From Alphaproteobacteria bacterium (GTDB lineage Bacteria; Pseudomonadota; Alphaproteobacteria; JAVJRE01): 64,000 nucleotides of DNA. The notes under the pieces are model-generated. The model was given only the letters and a program-made list of their open reading frames with translations, made no database searches and was not told where the DNA came from. Position 1 is the stretch's first letter, and each line of letters opens with the position of its first letter. Shown here piece after piece: positions 26,277 through 36,066 of the stretch. The stretch lies in NCBI GenBank assembly GCA_040218575.1, contig JAVJRE010000002.1, forward strand, positions 310,001 to 374,000, written 5' to 3'. A program made the translations under genes and the position numbers.

Positions 26277-27059
26277 ATGGCACGGATTGTCTCCATGGCC
26301 CGCAGGCGAAAGATCTACGAAGGCAAGGCCAAGATCCTCTACGAGGGTCCGGAGCCGGGAACCATCGTCCAATACTTCAAGGACGATGCGACCGCCTTCA
26401 ACAACAAGAAGCGCGGGATCATTACCGGCAAGGGCGTTCTGAACAACCGGATCAGCGAGCACCTGATGACGAAGCTCGGTGAGATCGGCATTCCGACCCA
26501 CCTGGTGCGCCGGCTCAATATGCGTGAGCAGCTGGTCAAGGAAGTGGAGATCATTCCGGTCGAGGTCATCGTCCGCAACGTCGCCGCCGGCTCTCTCGCC
26601 AAGCGCTTCGGCATCGCCGAGGGAACCGCCCTGCCCCGCTCGATCGTTGAATATACCTACAAGTCCGACGAGCTGGATGATCCGATGGTGTCGGAGGAGC
26701 ACATCACCGCCTTCGGCTGGGCGGCACCGCAGGACATGGATGACATTCTGTCCCTGGTCTTGCGCATCAACGATTTTCTTACCGGCCTGTTCCTTGGCGT
26801 CGGGCTGCGCCTGATCGACTTCAAGGTGGAGTTCGGCCGGCTCTATGAGAACGAGGAAGTGCGGGTCGTTCTGGCCGACGAAATCACTCCCGATAGCTGC
26901 CGCTTGTGGGATCTGGAAACCAACGAAAAGCTGGACAAGGACCGCTTCCGCCGTGACCTCGGCAAGGTCGAGGAAGCCTATCAGGAGATCGCCCGTCGCT
27001 TGGGCATACTGCCTGAAGGCGGGCCGCGGGACATGAAGGGCCCGCAGCGCATGCAATGA
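26277..27059 (+). CDS. purC: SAICAR synthetase
   Basis: PurC joins aspartate to CAIR using ATP, the seventh step of purine synthesis. Features are [53 protein letters not shown] and [29 protein letters not shown]. The first ATG (26277) gives 260 residues; ATG 26295 ([10 protein letters not shown]) fits the family N-terminus better but has no clear ribosome site, so the start is uncertain by six codons. It is followed by purS after 7 bases. Confidence 0.96.
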   Translation: MARIVSMARRRKIYEGKAKILYEGPEPGTIVQYFKDDATAFNNKKRGIITGKGVLNNRISEHLMTKLGEIGIPTHLVRRLNMREQLVKEVEIIPVEVIVRNVAAGSLAKRFGIAEGTALPRSIVEYTYKSDELDDPMVSEEHITAFGWAAPQDMDDILSLVLRINDFLTGLFLGVGLRLIDFKVEFGRLYENEEVRVVLADEITPDSCRLWDLETNEKLDKDRFRRDLGKVEEAYQEIARRLGILPEGGPRDMKGPQRMQ

Positions 27060-27066
27060 CCGCCCG

Positions 27067-27324
27067 ATGAAAGCCCGCATCCGTATCATGCCGCGCCGCG
27101 GCGTCCTGGACCCGCAGGGCCAGGCTATCGCCAATGCCCTCAAAGCCATGGGGTTCGAGGGCATTGGCGACGTACGCCAGGGCAAGCTGATCGAAGTCGA
27201 GATCGCAGCAACTAACGCCGGCGAAGCCAGAGACAGGCTGGACGCCATGTGCGCCCGCCTGCTGGCCAATCCGGTCATCGAGGACTATGAGATCGATCTG
27301 TCGCCGGCTGACGGTGACTCCTGA
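27067..27324 (+). CDS. purS: FGAM synthase subunit PurS
   Basis: The 85-residue PurS is the small dimeric scaffold that, with PurQ and PurL, makes up the three-part formylglycinamidine ribonucleotide synthase. It shows MKARIRIMPRRGVLDPQGQAI, GFEGIGDVRQGKLIEVEI and the ending NPVIEDYEIDL, all conserved. It lies between purC and purQ in the order usual for Alphaproteobacteria. Confidence 0.95.
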   Translation: MKARIRIMPRRGVLDPQGQAIANALKAMGFEGIGDVRQGKLIEVEIAATNAGEARDRLDAMCARLLANPVIEDYEIDLSPADGDS

Positions 27325-27375
27325 CCGTCTTCGCATGACGGGGACGAAGTCCCAGCCGATTGAGGAAGCCCGGCC

Positions 27376-28080
27376 ATGCAGGCATCGGTAATCGTCTTTC
27401 CTGGCGCCAACTGCGACCGTGATGTGCAGGTTGCCCTGCGCCAAGCGACCGGCATAGAACCGCACATGGTCTGGCACCGTCAGTCGCACCTGCCGAAGTC
27501 GGACCTGGTGGTCGTGCCCGGCGGATTCTCCTATGGCGACTATCTGCGCTGTGGCGCCATGGCGGCGCGATCACCGATCATGCGTGACGTGGTGGAGAAT
27601 GCCGAACGGGGCGTACCGGTTCTCGGTATCTGCAACGGATTCCAGATTCTGACCGAAGTCGGCCTTCTGCCAGGCGCGCTGATGACCAATGCCGGGCTGA
27701 AGTTTGTCTGCCGCGACGTCTGTATTCGTGTGGAAACAACCGACTCGCCGTTCACGACCGGATATAAGGCGGGCCAGATGCTGACGATCCCTGTCGCCCA
27801 TCACGACGGCTGCTATTTCGCCGATGACGAAACGCTGGACCGGCTGGATGGCGATGGTCGGGTGGCGTTTCGCTATGCCGCCAGTACCGAACCGGGCGTC
27901 GAGCCGTATGACGACTGGCGGCGGGCCAATCCTAATGGCTCAGCCCGGGACATTGCCGGAATCCTGAGCCAATCGCGCCGTGTTCTTGGCATGATGCCGC
28001 ACCCCGAACGAGCGGCGGATCCGCTGCTGGGAGGCCGTGACGGCAGCGCCCTGTTCGCCGCGCTCGCCGGACTGGCCTGA
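27376..28080 (+). CDS. purQ: FGAM synthase glutaminase subunit PurQ
   Basis: PurQ frees ammonia from glutamine for PurL. The 234-residue class I glutamine amidotransferase has the nucleophile Cys in [12 protein letters not shown] (about residue 87), the oxyanion region [16 protein letters not shown], and the His/Glu pair in [16 protein letters not shown] near the end. It starts [17 protein letters not shown] as in other PurQ. A rhomboid-family gene separates it from purL. Confidence 0.96.
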   Translation: MQASVIVFPGANCDRDVQVALRQATGIEPHMVWHRQSHLPKSDLVVVPGGFSYGDYLRCGAMAARSPIMRDVVENAERGVPVLGICNGFQILTEVGLLPGALMTNAGLKFVCRDVCIRVETTDSPFTTGYKAGQMLTIPVAHHDGCYFADDETLDRLDGDGRVAFRYAASTEPGVEPYDDWRRANPNGSARDIAGILSQSRRVLGMMPHPERAADPLLGGRDGSALFAALAGLA

Positions 28081-28104
28081 ACCGCGCCGGCGGAGCGATC
28101 GCTT

Positions 28105-28908
28105 GTGGGCCTGATTCCTCTCCGCGACTTCAATCCGGTACGGCAAATCCGCCGTAACTATGTGACGCTGGCGATTATCATCGCCAATGTGGCGATTTTC
28201 TTTATCGGCGTCAGTGGCGGTGGAGAGTCCTATCAATCCATCGTGGAATCATACGGCCTGGTACCGGCGCACCTGACAGGCGACGGGGCGGCCGGCGCCA
28301 TACCCGCGTGGGCCACATTGTTCACCAGCATGTTTCTGCACGGCGGCGTGTTTCATCTGCTCGGCAATATGCTGTACCTGCACATCTTCGGCGACAATGT
28401 TGAAGATGCGGTCGGCCATTTTCGCATGATCGTCTTCTACGGGCTGTGCGGGTTGGCCGCTGGTCTTGTCCACGTTGTTTCAGAGCCTGGCTCTGCCATC
28501 CCCACCATCGGCGCCTCGGGCGCGGTGTCCGGCATGCTGGGCGCCTATCTGATGTTGCATCCGCGTGCGCGAATCCTCGTGGTCGGCCCGTTCTTCATGA
28601 CCCTCCGGCTGCCGGCTTTTGCGGTTCTGGGCCTGTGGATCGTCGTCCAGGTGGCGTCAGCGGCAGCCGTTTCAACCGGCGGAGTCGATGGCGGAATCGC
28701 CTTCTGGGCCCATGTGGGCGGGTTCGCCGCCGGTGCGGTGCTGATCGTGCCATTTCGCCGCCGTGGCGTGGCATTGCTCGACCGCCAGCGCGTGGTCTAT
28801 GTCGGGCGCGCGGCGGCGTCGATTATTCCCGACAGCGGCCGTGGCCGCCGTCGCAACGACGATGACCGAGGGCCACCCACCAGCCCGCCTACCATCCGCC
28901 GCGCCTGA
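28105..28908 (+). CDS. Rhomboid-family intramembrane protease
   Basis: The 267-residue protein has about six or seven membrane segments. The catalytic Ser lies in the [15 protein letters not shown] motif (about residue 135-140) and the His in [14 protein letters not shown], forming the rhomboid Ser-His dyad; the L1-loop-like [20 protein letters not shown] also fits. It would cleave membrane proteins within the lipid layer; targets are unknown. It uses a GTG start behind GGAG. It sits between purQ and purL with gaps of 24 and 26 bases, so it is probably transcribed with purine genes. The C-terminus is a basic, disordered tail of about 35 residues. Confidence 0.88.
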   Translation: MGLIPLRDFNPVRQIRRNYVTLAIIIANVAIFFIGVSGGGESYQSIVESYGLVPAHLTGDGAAGAIPAWATLFTSMFLHGGVFHLLGNMLYLHIFGDNVEDAVGHFRMIVFYGLCGLAAGLVHVVSEPGSAIPTIGASGAVSGMLGAYLMLHPRARILVVGPFFMTLRLPAFAVLGLWIVVQVASAAAVSTGGVDGGIAFWAHVGGFAAGAVLIVPFRRRGVALLDRQRVVYVGRAAASIIPDSGRGRRRNDDDRGPPTSPPTIRRA

Positions 28909-28934
28909 ACCGCCGCACCCGCCGGAGCCGGACC

Positions 28935-31142
28935 TTGGACGAAACCACACGCCCCAATGATCTGATGGGCCTGACGGCCGCCGAATACGACCAGGCCGTC
29001 GCGATCATGGGCCGCGCGCCCAATCAGACCGAGCTGGGCATTTTCTCGGTCATGTGGTCTGAGCATTGCTCCTATAAATCATCCAAGAAATGGCTGCGGA
29101 CTCTGCCGACGCAGGCACCCTGGGTCATCCAGGGGCCTGGCGAGAACGCCGGGGTGATCGATATCGGTAATGGTCAGGCAGCCGTCTTCAAGATCGAGAG
29201 CCATAACCACCCGAGTTTCATCGAGCCCTACCAGGGCGCGGCGACCGGTGTGGGCGGGATCCTGCGCGACGTCTTCACCATGGGCGCGCGGCCGGTAGCC
29301 AACCTCAATGCCCTGCGGTTCGGCAGTCCGCAGCACGAAAAGACCCGACATCTGGTCAGCGGCGTGGTGGCCGGCATCGGCGGTTACGGTAACTGTATCG
29401 GCGTCCCCACGGTCGGCGGCGAGGTCAATTTCCACGCCGCCTATGACGGCAATATCCTGGTCAACGCGATGACCGTTGGCATCGCCGCCAGCGACCGGAT
29501 TTTCTATGCGGCAGCGGCTGGCGCCGGCCACCCCGTAGTCTATGTGGGCGCGCGGACGGGGCGCGACGGGATTCATGGGGCAACCATGGCCTCGGCCGAG
29601 TTCGGCGCCGACTCCGAAGCCAAGCGACCAACCGTACAGGTAGGCGACCCGTTCAAGGAAAAGCTGCTGCTGGAAGCCTGTCTGGAACTGATGGCGACCG
29701 ACGCCATCATTGCCATTCAGGACATGGGAGCGGCCGGCCTGACATCTTCGTCGGTGGAGATGGCTTCGAAGGGCGGCGTCGGCATCGCCCTTGACCTTGA
29801 CCAGGTTCCGCTGCGCGAAGACGCCATGTCGGCCTATGAGATCATGCTGTCGGAATCGCAGGAGCGCATGTTGATGGTGCTGCGCCCCGACCGGGAGGAT
29901 GAAGCGCGGCGCATATTCGAGAAATGGGAGCTGGATTTTTCGGTCATCGGCCAGACCACGGAGACCGGCCGGCTGATCCTGTCGCGGCACGGTGAGATAG
30001 CGGCCGATATCCCGGTGCCGCCGCTGGTGGATGCAGCGCCGGAGTATGATCGGCCATGGGAGCCATCGCCCGGCCGGGCCGTCCTGCAGGCCGGTGACCT
30101 CTCCAGCGATCTTGGCTGGGGTGACTCGCTGGAGCGTCTGCTGGGCTCGCCTGATCTGTGCTCTCGACGGTGGATCTGGGAGCAGTACGACCACATGGTC
30201 ATGGCCGATACGGTCGTACGGCCGGGTGGCGACGCGGCAGTGGTGCGGGTCCATGGCTCCGACCGCGCACTGGCCATGACCACCGATTGCACACCACGCT
30301 ATGTGTTGGCCGATCCTGAGACCGGCGGCAGGCAGGCGGTGGTCGAGGCCTGGCGCAATCTGTGCGCGGTAGGCGCGCGCCCGCTGGCGGTGACCAACAA
30401 TCTGAACTTCGGCAACCCCGAACGCCCGGTCATCATGGGCCAGCTGGTCCTGGCCGTGCGCGGCATGGGCGAGGCCTGCCGCGCCCTGGATTTCCCCGTG
30501 GTCTCGGGCAATGTGTCCCTCTACAACGAGACCGACGGCCGGCCGATCCTGCCGACACCGGTGATCGGCGGTGTCGGCCTGCTTGATGACGTGGAAAAGC
30601 GATGCGGTCTGGCTCTGCCCGCCACAGACGATCACCTGATCGTTCTGGGCGAAACCCATGGCTGGCTGGGCGCCTCCTTGTGGCTCCGCGAAATTCTGGG
30701 GCGGGAGGACGGCGCGCCGCCGCCGGTGGACCTGGCGGCGGAGCGGCGGGCCGGCGACCTGGTCCGTAGCCTGATTGACCAACGACGTGTCATCGCGTGT
30801 CACGATGTAGGTGATGGGGGCCTGATGGTGGCCGTGGCGGAAATGGCTCTGGTCGGCGATTGCGGGGCGAATATCGCCGTGAACACCAGCTTACCGCTTG
30901 CTGCGTTCCTCTTTGGCGAAGACCAGGGTCGCTATGTGCTGGCGACCAGCCAGCCAGACCAGGTGCTGGCTGCCGCCCAGATCGCCGACGTCCCGGCGGC
31001 GATCATTGGCCGCTGTCGGCCAGAAAGAGGCGAGCAGGCCGCGTTGACAGTAAATGGCGGCGATCCTATATCCCTATCAAGACTTCGCAGGGCCCATGAG
31101 ACGTGGCTGCCGCGCTACATGATGGGTAATGCACCCGCCTGA
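28935..31142 (+). CDS. purL: FGAM synthase large subunit PurL
   Basis: The 735-residue small-type PurL converts FGAR to FGAM using ATP and ammonia from PurQ, and works with PurS. Marks include [20 protein letters not shown], the ATP/metal-binding [35 protein letters not shown], and the C-terminal repeat [19 protein letters not shown]. The first in-frame start is TTG at 28935 ([12 protein letters not shown]); ATG at 28965 is the alternative. It is followed by bolA and grxD. Confidence 0.96.
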   Translation: MDETTRPNDLMGLTAAEYDQAVAIMGRAPNQTELGIFSVMWSEHCSYKSSKKWLRTLPTQAPWVIQGPGENAGVIDIGNGQAAVFKIESHNHPSFIEPYQGAATGVGGILRDVFTMGARPVANLNALRFGSPQHEKTRHLVSGVVAGIGGYGNCIGVPTVGGEVNFHAAYDGNILVNAMTVGIAASDRIFYAAAAGAGHPVVYVGARTGRDGIHGATMASAEFGADSEAKRPTVQVGDPFKEKLLLEACLELMATDAIIAIQDMGAAGLTSSSVEMASKGGVGIALDLDQVPLREDAMSAYEIMLSESQERMLMVLRPDREDEARRIFEKWELDFSVIGQTTETGRLILSRHGEIAADIPVPPLVDAAPEYDRPWEPSPGRAVLQAGDLSSDLGWGDSLERLLGSPDLCSRRWIWEQYDHMVMADTVVRPGGDAAVVRVHGSDRALAMTTDCTPRYVLADPETGGRQAVVEAWRNLCAVGARPLAVTNNLNFGNPERPVIMGQLVLAVRGMGEACRALDFPVVSGNVSLYNETDGRPILPTPVIGGVGLLDDVEKRCGLALPATDDHLIVLGETHGWLGASLWLREILGREDGAPPPVDLAAERRAGDLVRSLIDQRRVIACHDVGDGGLMVAVAEMALVGDCGANIAVNTSLPLAAFLFGEDQGRYVLATSQPDQVLAAAQIADVPAAIIGRCRPERGEQAALTVNGGDPISLSRLRRAHETWLPRYMMGNAPA

Positions 31143-31175
31143 GCGCCCGATGACCTTGAAAGTGGATGTGCGACC

Positions 31176-31415
31176 ATGGCGATGAACGCCAGCGAGATTG
31201 AAAGCCTGATAAAGGCGGCTCTGCCCGATGCGGTGGTGCGTATCGAAGATCTGCGCGGCGACGGCGATCATTACGCCGCGCACATCGTCTCCGGCGCCTT
31301 CAAAGGCAAGAGCCGCGTCCAGCAGCATCAGATGGTCTATCGCGCCCTGAAGGGGCGCATGGGCGGCGAGCTACACGCCCTCGCCCTGCAGACAACTGTT
31401 CCCGACGACGCCTGA
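31176..31415 (+). CDS. BolA-like protein
   Basis: A 79-residue BolA-family protein with LPDAVVRIEDLRGDGDHYAAHI and the conserved FKGKSRVQQHQMVYRALKGRMGGELHALAL split as usual; the invariant His in RVQQHQ is a candidate iron-sulfur ligand. BolA proteins of this short type pair with monothiol glutaredoxins to bind a [2Fe-2S] cluster used in iron sensing or cluster transfer. The partner gene grxD follows after 25 bases. Confidence 0.94.
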   Translation: MAMNASEIESLIKAALPDAVVRIEDLRGDGDHYAAHIVSGAFKGKSRVQQHQMVYRALKGRMGGELHALALQTTVPDDA

Positions 31416-31440
31416 GCCCACAATCACCGACTCCTGAAGG

Positions 31441-31785
31441 ATGACCATGGCCGACTCTGCCGTAGACGAGCGTATTACAGAGGATATCACCGAGAACCCG
31501 GTCGTTCTGTACATGAAGGGAACGCCGGTTTTTCCACAGTGCGGATTCTCCGCCGCCGTCGTGCAGTGTCTGACGACACTGGGTGTCAAGTTCAAGGGCA
31601 TTGATGTACTTGCCGACGCCAATCTGCGGCAAGGCATCAAGGAGTTCAGTTCCTGGCCGACGATCCCGCAACTCTATGTCAAAGGGGAATTCGTCGGCGG
31701 TTGTGACATCGTGCGTGAGATGTATATGAGCGGCGAGTTGCAGCAACTCCTGGCCGAAAAAGGCGTTGCACCCAATACACCCTAG
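31441..31785 (+). CDS. grxD: Monothiol glutaredoxin Grx4/GrxD type
   Basis: The 114-residue protein has the CGFS active site in PVFPQCGFSAAVVQCL, KGTPVF just before it, and the glutathione-binding WPTIPQLYVKGEFVGGCDIVREM. Such glutaredoxins carry a [2Fe-2S] cluster with glutathione and a BolA partner, delivering clusters to target proteins. It stands directly behind the bolA-like gene at the end of the purine block. Confidence 0.96.
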   Translation: MTMADSAVDERITEDITENPVVLYMKGTPVFPQCGFSAAVVQCLTTLGVKFKGIDVLADANLRQGIKEFSSWPTIPQLYVKGEFVGGCDIVREMYMSGELQQLLAEKGVAPNTP

Positions 31786-31873
31786 GCGCCCATCGCCACC
31801 GACCATCAGGGCCGGTATGTGGTCAGGCTGACAGGTCCGTGGACCGCCATTTAACGCCACGCAGGCCGCTGCA

Positions 31874-32797
31874 TTGAGTGACAGCGCGCGGACGGAGTTG
31901 CGCGCCGGCACTATCGCCGCGTTTTCGGCGTTCGGCATCTGGGCGATGATTCCCTTGTATTTCAAGGCGGTCGGGGTGGTCGGGCCCGGCGAGATCCTGG
32001 CCCACCGCATCGCCTGGTCCATTGTATTTCTGGCACCATTGCTGCTGCGCCGCGGCCAGATCCGTGAAATGGTCACGACCTTCCGGGTGCCACGCCACTG
32101 CCTTTGGCTGGTCATTGGCTCCGTTCTTCTAGGGTTCAACTGGTTCCTGTTCATTTTTGCCGTGGCCACCGACCGAGTCCTCGATTCGAGCCTCGGCTAC
32201 TTCATTAATCCGCTGGTCTTTGTTCTTCTGGCCCTGGTTGTGCTCGGGGAAAAGCTGAGCAGAGTGCGCTGGACAGCGGTCACCATCGCCGGCCTGGCGG
32301 TGGCCAATCTGGTGTGGCAGCACGGCAGTGTTCCATGGCTCGCTCTTGGGCTCGCCGCCTCTTTCGCGCTCTACGGCCTGAGCAAGAAGTTTGTACCCAT
32401 CAGCAGCCAGGGCGGGCTATTCATCGAATCCCTGTTGATGCTGCCGGCGGCGCTGGCCTATCTGATCTGGCTGGAGATTGTCGGCCGAGGGCACTTCCTG
32501 GCCAGCGGATCGAGCCTGACGCTGAACGGCCTGATCATCCTGTCCGGTGTCGTGACGGTGATCCCGCTGGCCATGTTTGCCTTCGGCGCTCGCCGCATCC
32601 CGCTGGCGACCATCGGTCTGGCCCAGTACATAACACCCAGCGGTCAGTTCCTGCTGGCGGTCTTTGTCTTTGGAGAGACCTTTGACCGCGCGCGTCTTGT
32701 GTCTTTCGGCCTGATCTGGATCGCCCTGGCGCTATACTCCTGGGACCTGCTTGTGCGCCGGGCGCCCGCCAAGGTCACGCCCGCGCACTCTACCTGA
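31874..32797 (+). CDS. rarD: RarD-type EamA permease
   Basis: A 307-residue protein with ten predicted membrane segments, split into two EamA halves. The start AGTIAAFSAFGIWAMIPLYFK, the segment LLGFNWFLFIFAVATDRVLDSSLGYFINPL and YITPSGQFLLAVFVFGE are typical of RarD, whose bacterial function (once tied to chloramphenicol sensitivity) is unclear. Translation begins at TTG 31874. It converges on rpsD, whose terminator lies in the gap. Confidence 0.88.
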   Translation: MSDSARTELRAGTIAAFSAFGIWAMIPLYFKAVGVVGPGEILAHRIAWSIVFLAPLLLRRGQIREMVTTFRVPRHCLWLVIGSVLLGFNWFLFIFAVATDRVLDSSLGYFINPLVFVLLALVVLGEKLSRVRWTAVTIAGLAVANLVWQHGSVPWLALGLAASFALYGLSKKFVPISSQGGLFIESLLMLPAALAYLIWLEIVGRGHFLASGSSLTLNGLIILSGVVTVIPLAMFAFGARRIPLATIGLAQYITPSGQFLLAVFVFGETFDRARLVSFGLIWIALALYSWDLLVRRAPAKVTPAHST

Positions 32798-32821
32798 AAC
32801 CAAACGGGGCCACCCGATACT

Positions 32822-32849
32822 AAAAAAAAGCCCGGCCAAACGGCCGGGC
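32822..32849 (-). terminator. Rho-independent terminator of rpsD
   Basis: On the minus strand an eight-base GC stem (GCCCGGCC with GGCCGGGC) closes a four-base loop and is followed by eight T residues. It lies 49 bases past the rpsD stop codon and 24 bases past the converging rarD stop. The run of T appears only on the minus strand, so it serves rpsD. Confidence 0.9.
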
Positions 32850-32851
32850 CC

Positions 32852-32883
32852 TGTATTCAGGCCAAAGTGTATTCAGGCCAAAT
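32852..32883. repeat. Two tandem 16-base units next to the rpsD terminator
   Basis: TGTATTCAGGCCAAAG at 32852-32867 is repeated at 32868-32883 with only the last base changed. It lies in the rpsD 3' untranslated region between stop codon and terminator and probably arose by a recent slippage-type duplication. Confidence 0.8.
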
Positions 32884-32897
32884 CCGACCGGCGGGAA

Positions 32898-33521
32898 TCA
32901 CGCCATCCGAGAGTAGTACTCAATAACCAGATTCGGTTCCATGTGAACCGGATAGGGGATCTCGTCCGGTTGCGGCGCACGAACGAAGGTGCCCTTCATC
33001 TGGGTATGGTCCACGTCCATATAGCCCGGCACGTCGCGTTCAGCAGACTGCACCGCCTCCAGGACCAACGGCATTTCACGGCTCTTCTGCTTGACCTCAA
33101 TAACGTCACCTTCACGGATGCGGAAGGACGGGATGTTGACCCGCTGTCCATTGACCTGGACATGACCGTGATTGACGAACTGCCGGGCGGCGAAGACGGT
33201 CGGTACGAACTTCATGCGATAGATGACCGCATCGAGCCGACGTTCCAGCAACTGCAGCATATTCTCGCTGGTGTCGCCACGCAGGCGCGTCGCCTCGAAG
33301 TACAGGCGACGAAACTGCTTCTCCGTGAGATTGCCGTAATAGCCTTTGAGCTTCTGCTTGGCACTGAGCTGCACCGCATAGTCCGACGGCTTACGCTGAC
33401 GCCGGCGGCCATGCATGCCGGGGCCGTATTCCCGTGAATTGACCGGGCTCTTGGCCCGCCCCCACAGGTTTTCGCCGAGGCGGCGATTGATCTTGTACTT
33501 GGCGTGCAGTCGCTTGCTCAT
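32898..33521 (-). CDS. rpsD: 30S ribosomal protein S4
   Basis: The 207-residue S4 binds 16S rRNA early in small-subunit assembly. It has the N-terminal [18 protein letters not shown] and a basic linker, then the S4 domain with [30 protein letters not shown] and the acidic [11 protein letters not shown]. It stands alone rather than in a ribosomal operon, with its own sigma-70-type promoter and a strong terminator, so it is monocistronic. Confidence 0.98.
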   Translation of the reverse strand: MSKRLHAKYKINRRLGENLWGRAKSPVNSREYGPGMHGRRRQRKPSDYAVQLSAKQKLKGYYGNLTEKQFRRLYFEATRLRGDTSENMLQLLERRLDAVIYRMKFVPTVFAARQFVNHGHVQVNGQRVNIPSFRIREGDVIEVKQKSREMPLVLEAVQSAERDVPGYMDVDHTQMKGTFVRAPQPDEIPYPVHMEPNLVIEYYSRMA

Positions 33522-33596
33522 ATGGTCTTCTGGCCAATCAGGTGTGAAAACAGGAGCCGGGTGGCCCCGAACAGGACCACCCGGATCAGGGCGCGG

Positions 33597-33624
33597 AGTA
33601 TAGACGGGCGGGACAGCCTGTCAA
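33597..33624 (-). promoter_or_regulatory. Sigma-70-type promoter of rpsD
   Basis: On the minus strand TTGACA (33624-33619) and TATACT (33602-33597) are separated by 16 bases. The -35 hexamer is a perfect match and the -10 matches five of six. It overlaps the last codons of trmJ and lies about 75 bases before the rpsD start, giving a 5' leader of about 70 bases in which S4 autoregulation is conceivable but not shown. Confidence 0.75.
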
Positions 33625-34433
33625 ACCGGTTCTTTGCCGTTTTTTGCAAGGTTTCCGGCGGTCTCCGTGCTACCCCCGCCGGTGGCTGGCCGAACCTGGC
33701 GGCGGCCGGACAGGGCCCGAACCACTCCACGCAAGGCATTAACCTCATGGCTGGCCAGCCCGGCGCGAAGCAGCATGGCCCGCAGATTGCGAATCATCGA
33801 CGGTCGACGATCCGGCGGCCGGAAGTATCCGGCCTCGTCCAGTGCCCCTTCCAGGTGGTCAAACAGCCCCTGAATCTCCTGCCGGCTGGCCGACGGCGGC
33901 CCGTCCCCCTGACCGGCCGCCGGTTCCGGCACCGCCGCGGCCTGATACCATTCATAGGCCACGATCATGACGGCCTGGGCCAGATTGAGCGAGCGAAAGG
34001 CCGGATTGAGCGGCGCCTCAACCACCACATCGGCCAGAGCCACCGCCTCCGTATCCAGCCCGGCCCGTTCTGGACCGAAGAGTATTGCCGGGCCGGGCCC
34101 CTCAGCCGGCGCCCGGCACAGATCAGACGCCGCCTGTCGCGGCGTCATGACCGGCTTGATCAGACCGCGCGGCCGGGCCGTCGTCGCGTAGATACGCCCG
34201 CAGTCGGCAATCGCCGCCGGCAGATCGTCAAACAGCCGGGCCCGGTCCAGAATGTGAGCGGCACCGGCGCCCATCGCCTGTGCTTTGGGATTAGGCCAGC
34301 CGTCGCGCGGCGTCACCAGACGCAGATCGTCAAGCGCACAGGTCGCCATGGCGCGCGCCGCCGCACCGATATTTTCCCCTAGTTGCGGGGCAACCAGGAT
34401 GATCACCGGCGGGCGAACCACAGGGTCAGGCAC
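33621..34433 (-). CDS. trmJ: tRNA methyltransferase TrmJ-like (SpoU family)
   Basis: The 270-residue product is a SPOUT methyltransferase resembling TrmJ, which 2'-O-methylates position 32 of tRNAs with S-adenosylmethionine. Motifs are the start IILVAPQLGENIGAAARAM, the catalytic-knot segment AILFGPERAGLDTEA and NPAFRSLNLAQAVMIVAYE. A C-terminal helical extension of about 90 residues follows. It uses GTG 34433 within the end of cimA (8-base overlap), so its translation is likely coupled to cimA. Confidence 0.88.
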   Translation of the reverse strand: MPDPVVRPPVIILVAPQLGENIGAAARAMATCALDDLRLVTPRDGWPNPKAQAMGAGAAHILDRARLFDDLPAAIADCGRIYATTARPRGLIKPVMTPRQAASDLCRAPAEGPGPAILFGPERAGLDTEAVALADVVVEAPLNPAFRSLNLAQAVMIVAYEWYQAAAVPEPAAGQGDGPPSASRQEIQGLFDHLEGALDEAGYFRPPDRRPSMIRNLRAMLLRAGLASHEVNALRGVVRALSGRRQVRPATGGGSTETAGNLAKNGKEPV

Positions 34434-36066
34434 CCTGGTCAGCCAAAGGCGCTACACCACCCTTGAACAGGGCATAAGTGATGGCGTCGTAGAGCGCGTT
34501 GTATGAAGCATCGATTACGTTGGTGGACAGGCCGACCGTATTGATTTCGTCACGGGCGCCGTTGGCAACGCTGCCGATCATCACGCGGGTCAATGATCCG
34601 GTGCCACGGCTATCCAGGATACGCACTTTAAAGTCGCGTAGTTCAAGCGTTTCCAGAGCCGGGTAAAACGGCACCAGGGCCTTGCGCAAGGCCCCGTCGA
34701 GCGCATTTACAGGGCCATTGCCCGACGCCACGGTCAGAACCGTTTCCTCGCCGACCGAAATTGTCGTTGTCGCCTCTGACTCGGTGACCAACTCGCCCCG
34801 CGCGTTCCAGCGGCGGTCATCAATGATGCGGAACCGGTGGAGACGGAAGAACTCCGGCGGGCGGTCCAGCATACGACGTGCCAGAAGCTCGAAGCTCGCC
34901 TCCGCGCCGTCATAGGTATAACCCAGGAACTCCCGCTGCTTGAGCTCGTCAATCAGGTTGTTCAACCGCGGATGATCCGCAGCAATCTCCATACCGGCCT
35001 CGCGCAGCCGCTCCAACACGTTGGAACGGCCAGCCTGATCCGAAACAACGATGTGGCGTGCGTTGCCAACCAGGGTCGGCTCAATATGCTCGTAGGTCCG
35101 TGGATCCTTGAGCACGGCCGAAACATGCAGTCCGCCTTTGTGGGCAAAAGCCGACGCCCCGACATATGCCGCCTGATGATCGGGCTGGCGGTTGAGGATT
35201 TCATCGAGCAACCGCGAAAGATGGGTCAGTTGCGTCAGATTCTGCCGGTCCAAGCCTGTGCGGTAGCCGGCCTTGAGCATGAGCGATGGCGCCAGGGAAA
35301 TGAGATTGGCATTGCCGCACCTCTCGCCCAGACCATTGATCGTGCCCTGAACCTGCCGGACGCCGGCGCGCACCGCCGCCAGACTGTTGGCTACGGCGTT
35401 CTCAGTGTCGTTGTGGGCGTGGATGCCAAGGTGGCTACCCGGCACCTTTTCCGCCACCGCCGCCACGATGCCCTCCACTTCGGCAGGCAAAGTCCCGCCG
35501 TTGGTGTCGCACAGGACAACCCAGCGCGCACCTGCTTCATAGGCCGCCACGGCGCAGGCCAGCGCATAGTCAGGATTGGCCTTGTAGCCGTCAAAGAAAT
35601 GCTCCGCGTCGAACATGGCTTCCTTGCCGCGGCCGACCGCGTGGGCCACGGAGTCACGGATCATCGCCAGATTCTCCTCACGCGGTATGGCCAGCGCCAC
35701 GTCCACATGAAAATCCCATGCTTTCCCAACCAGACAGACAACGGGCACATCCGGGTCCAGCACCGCCTGCAGCCCCGGATCATTGTCTGTGCTGCGACCA
35801 GGGCGGCGGGTCATGCCGAAGGCGGCGAGCCTGGCGGTGGAAAGCAGTGGTGGTTTGCCGAAAAAGGCATTGTCGGTGGGATTAGCGCCGGGCCAACCAC
35901 CCTCCACATAGTCAATGCCGAGACGATCCAGCGCGCGGGCCAGATTCACTTTATCCTGCACTGAGAAGTCGACGCCTTGAGTCTGCGCGCCATCACGCAG
36001 GGTCGTGTCATAGAGAAAGACATAGTCGTCGTCAGGCAGGGGGCCGGGTTCTGCAGAATCCACCAT
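34426..36066 (-). CDS. cimA: Citramalate synthase CimA
   Basis: CimA condenses pyruvate with acetyl-CoA to (R)-citramalate, the start of a threonine-independent isoleucine route. The 546-residue protein has the HMGL/IPMS catalytic motif LYDTTLRDGAQTQGVDF at about residue 20, GIHAHNDTENAVANSLAAV for the metal-binding His pair, and a C-terminal LeuA-type regulatory domain from about 410. ATG 36066 overlaps the cysS stop (TGATG); GTG 36069 is an alternative. 2-isopropylmalate synthase is a close relative, but the length and YVEGGWPGANPTDN favour CimA. Confidence 0.92.
   Translation of the reverse strand: MVDSAEPGPLPDDDYVFLYDTTLRDGAQTQGVDFSVQDKVNLARALDRLGIDYVEGGWPGANPTDNAFFGKPPLLSTARLAAFGMTRRPGRSTDNDPGLQAVLDPDVPVVCLVGKAWDFHVDVALAIPREENLAMIRDSVAHAVGRGKEAMFDAEHFFDGYKANPDYALACAVAAYEAGARWVVLCDTNGGTLPAEVEGIVAAVAEKVPGSHLGIHAHNDTENAVANSLAAVRAGVRQVQGTINGLGERCGNANLISLAPSLMLKAGYRTGLDRQNLTQLTHLSRLLDEILNRQPDHQAAYVGASAFAHKGGLHVSAVLKDPRTYEHIEPTLVGNARHIVVSDQAGRSNVLERLREAGMEIAADHPRLNNLIDELKQREFLGYTYDGAEASFELLARRMLDRPPEFFRLHRFRIIDDRRWNARGELVTESEATTTISVGEETVLTVASGNGPVNALDGALRKALVPFYPALETLELRDFKVRILDSRGTGSLTRVMIGSVANGARDEINTVGLSTNVIDASYNALYDAITYALFKGGVAPLADQGA

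Noticed and set aside
29079-30803. 574-residue open frame on the minus strand over purL
   Set aside because: It mirrors purL in an antisense frame and has no recognisable motif.
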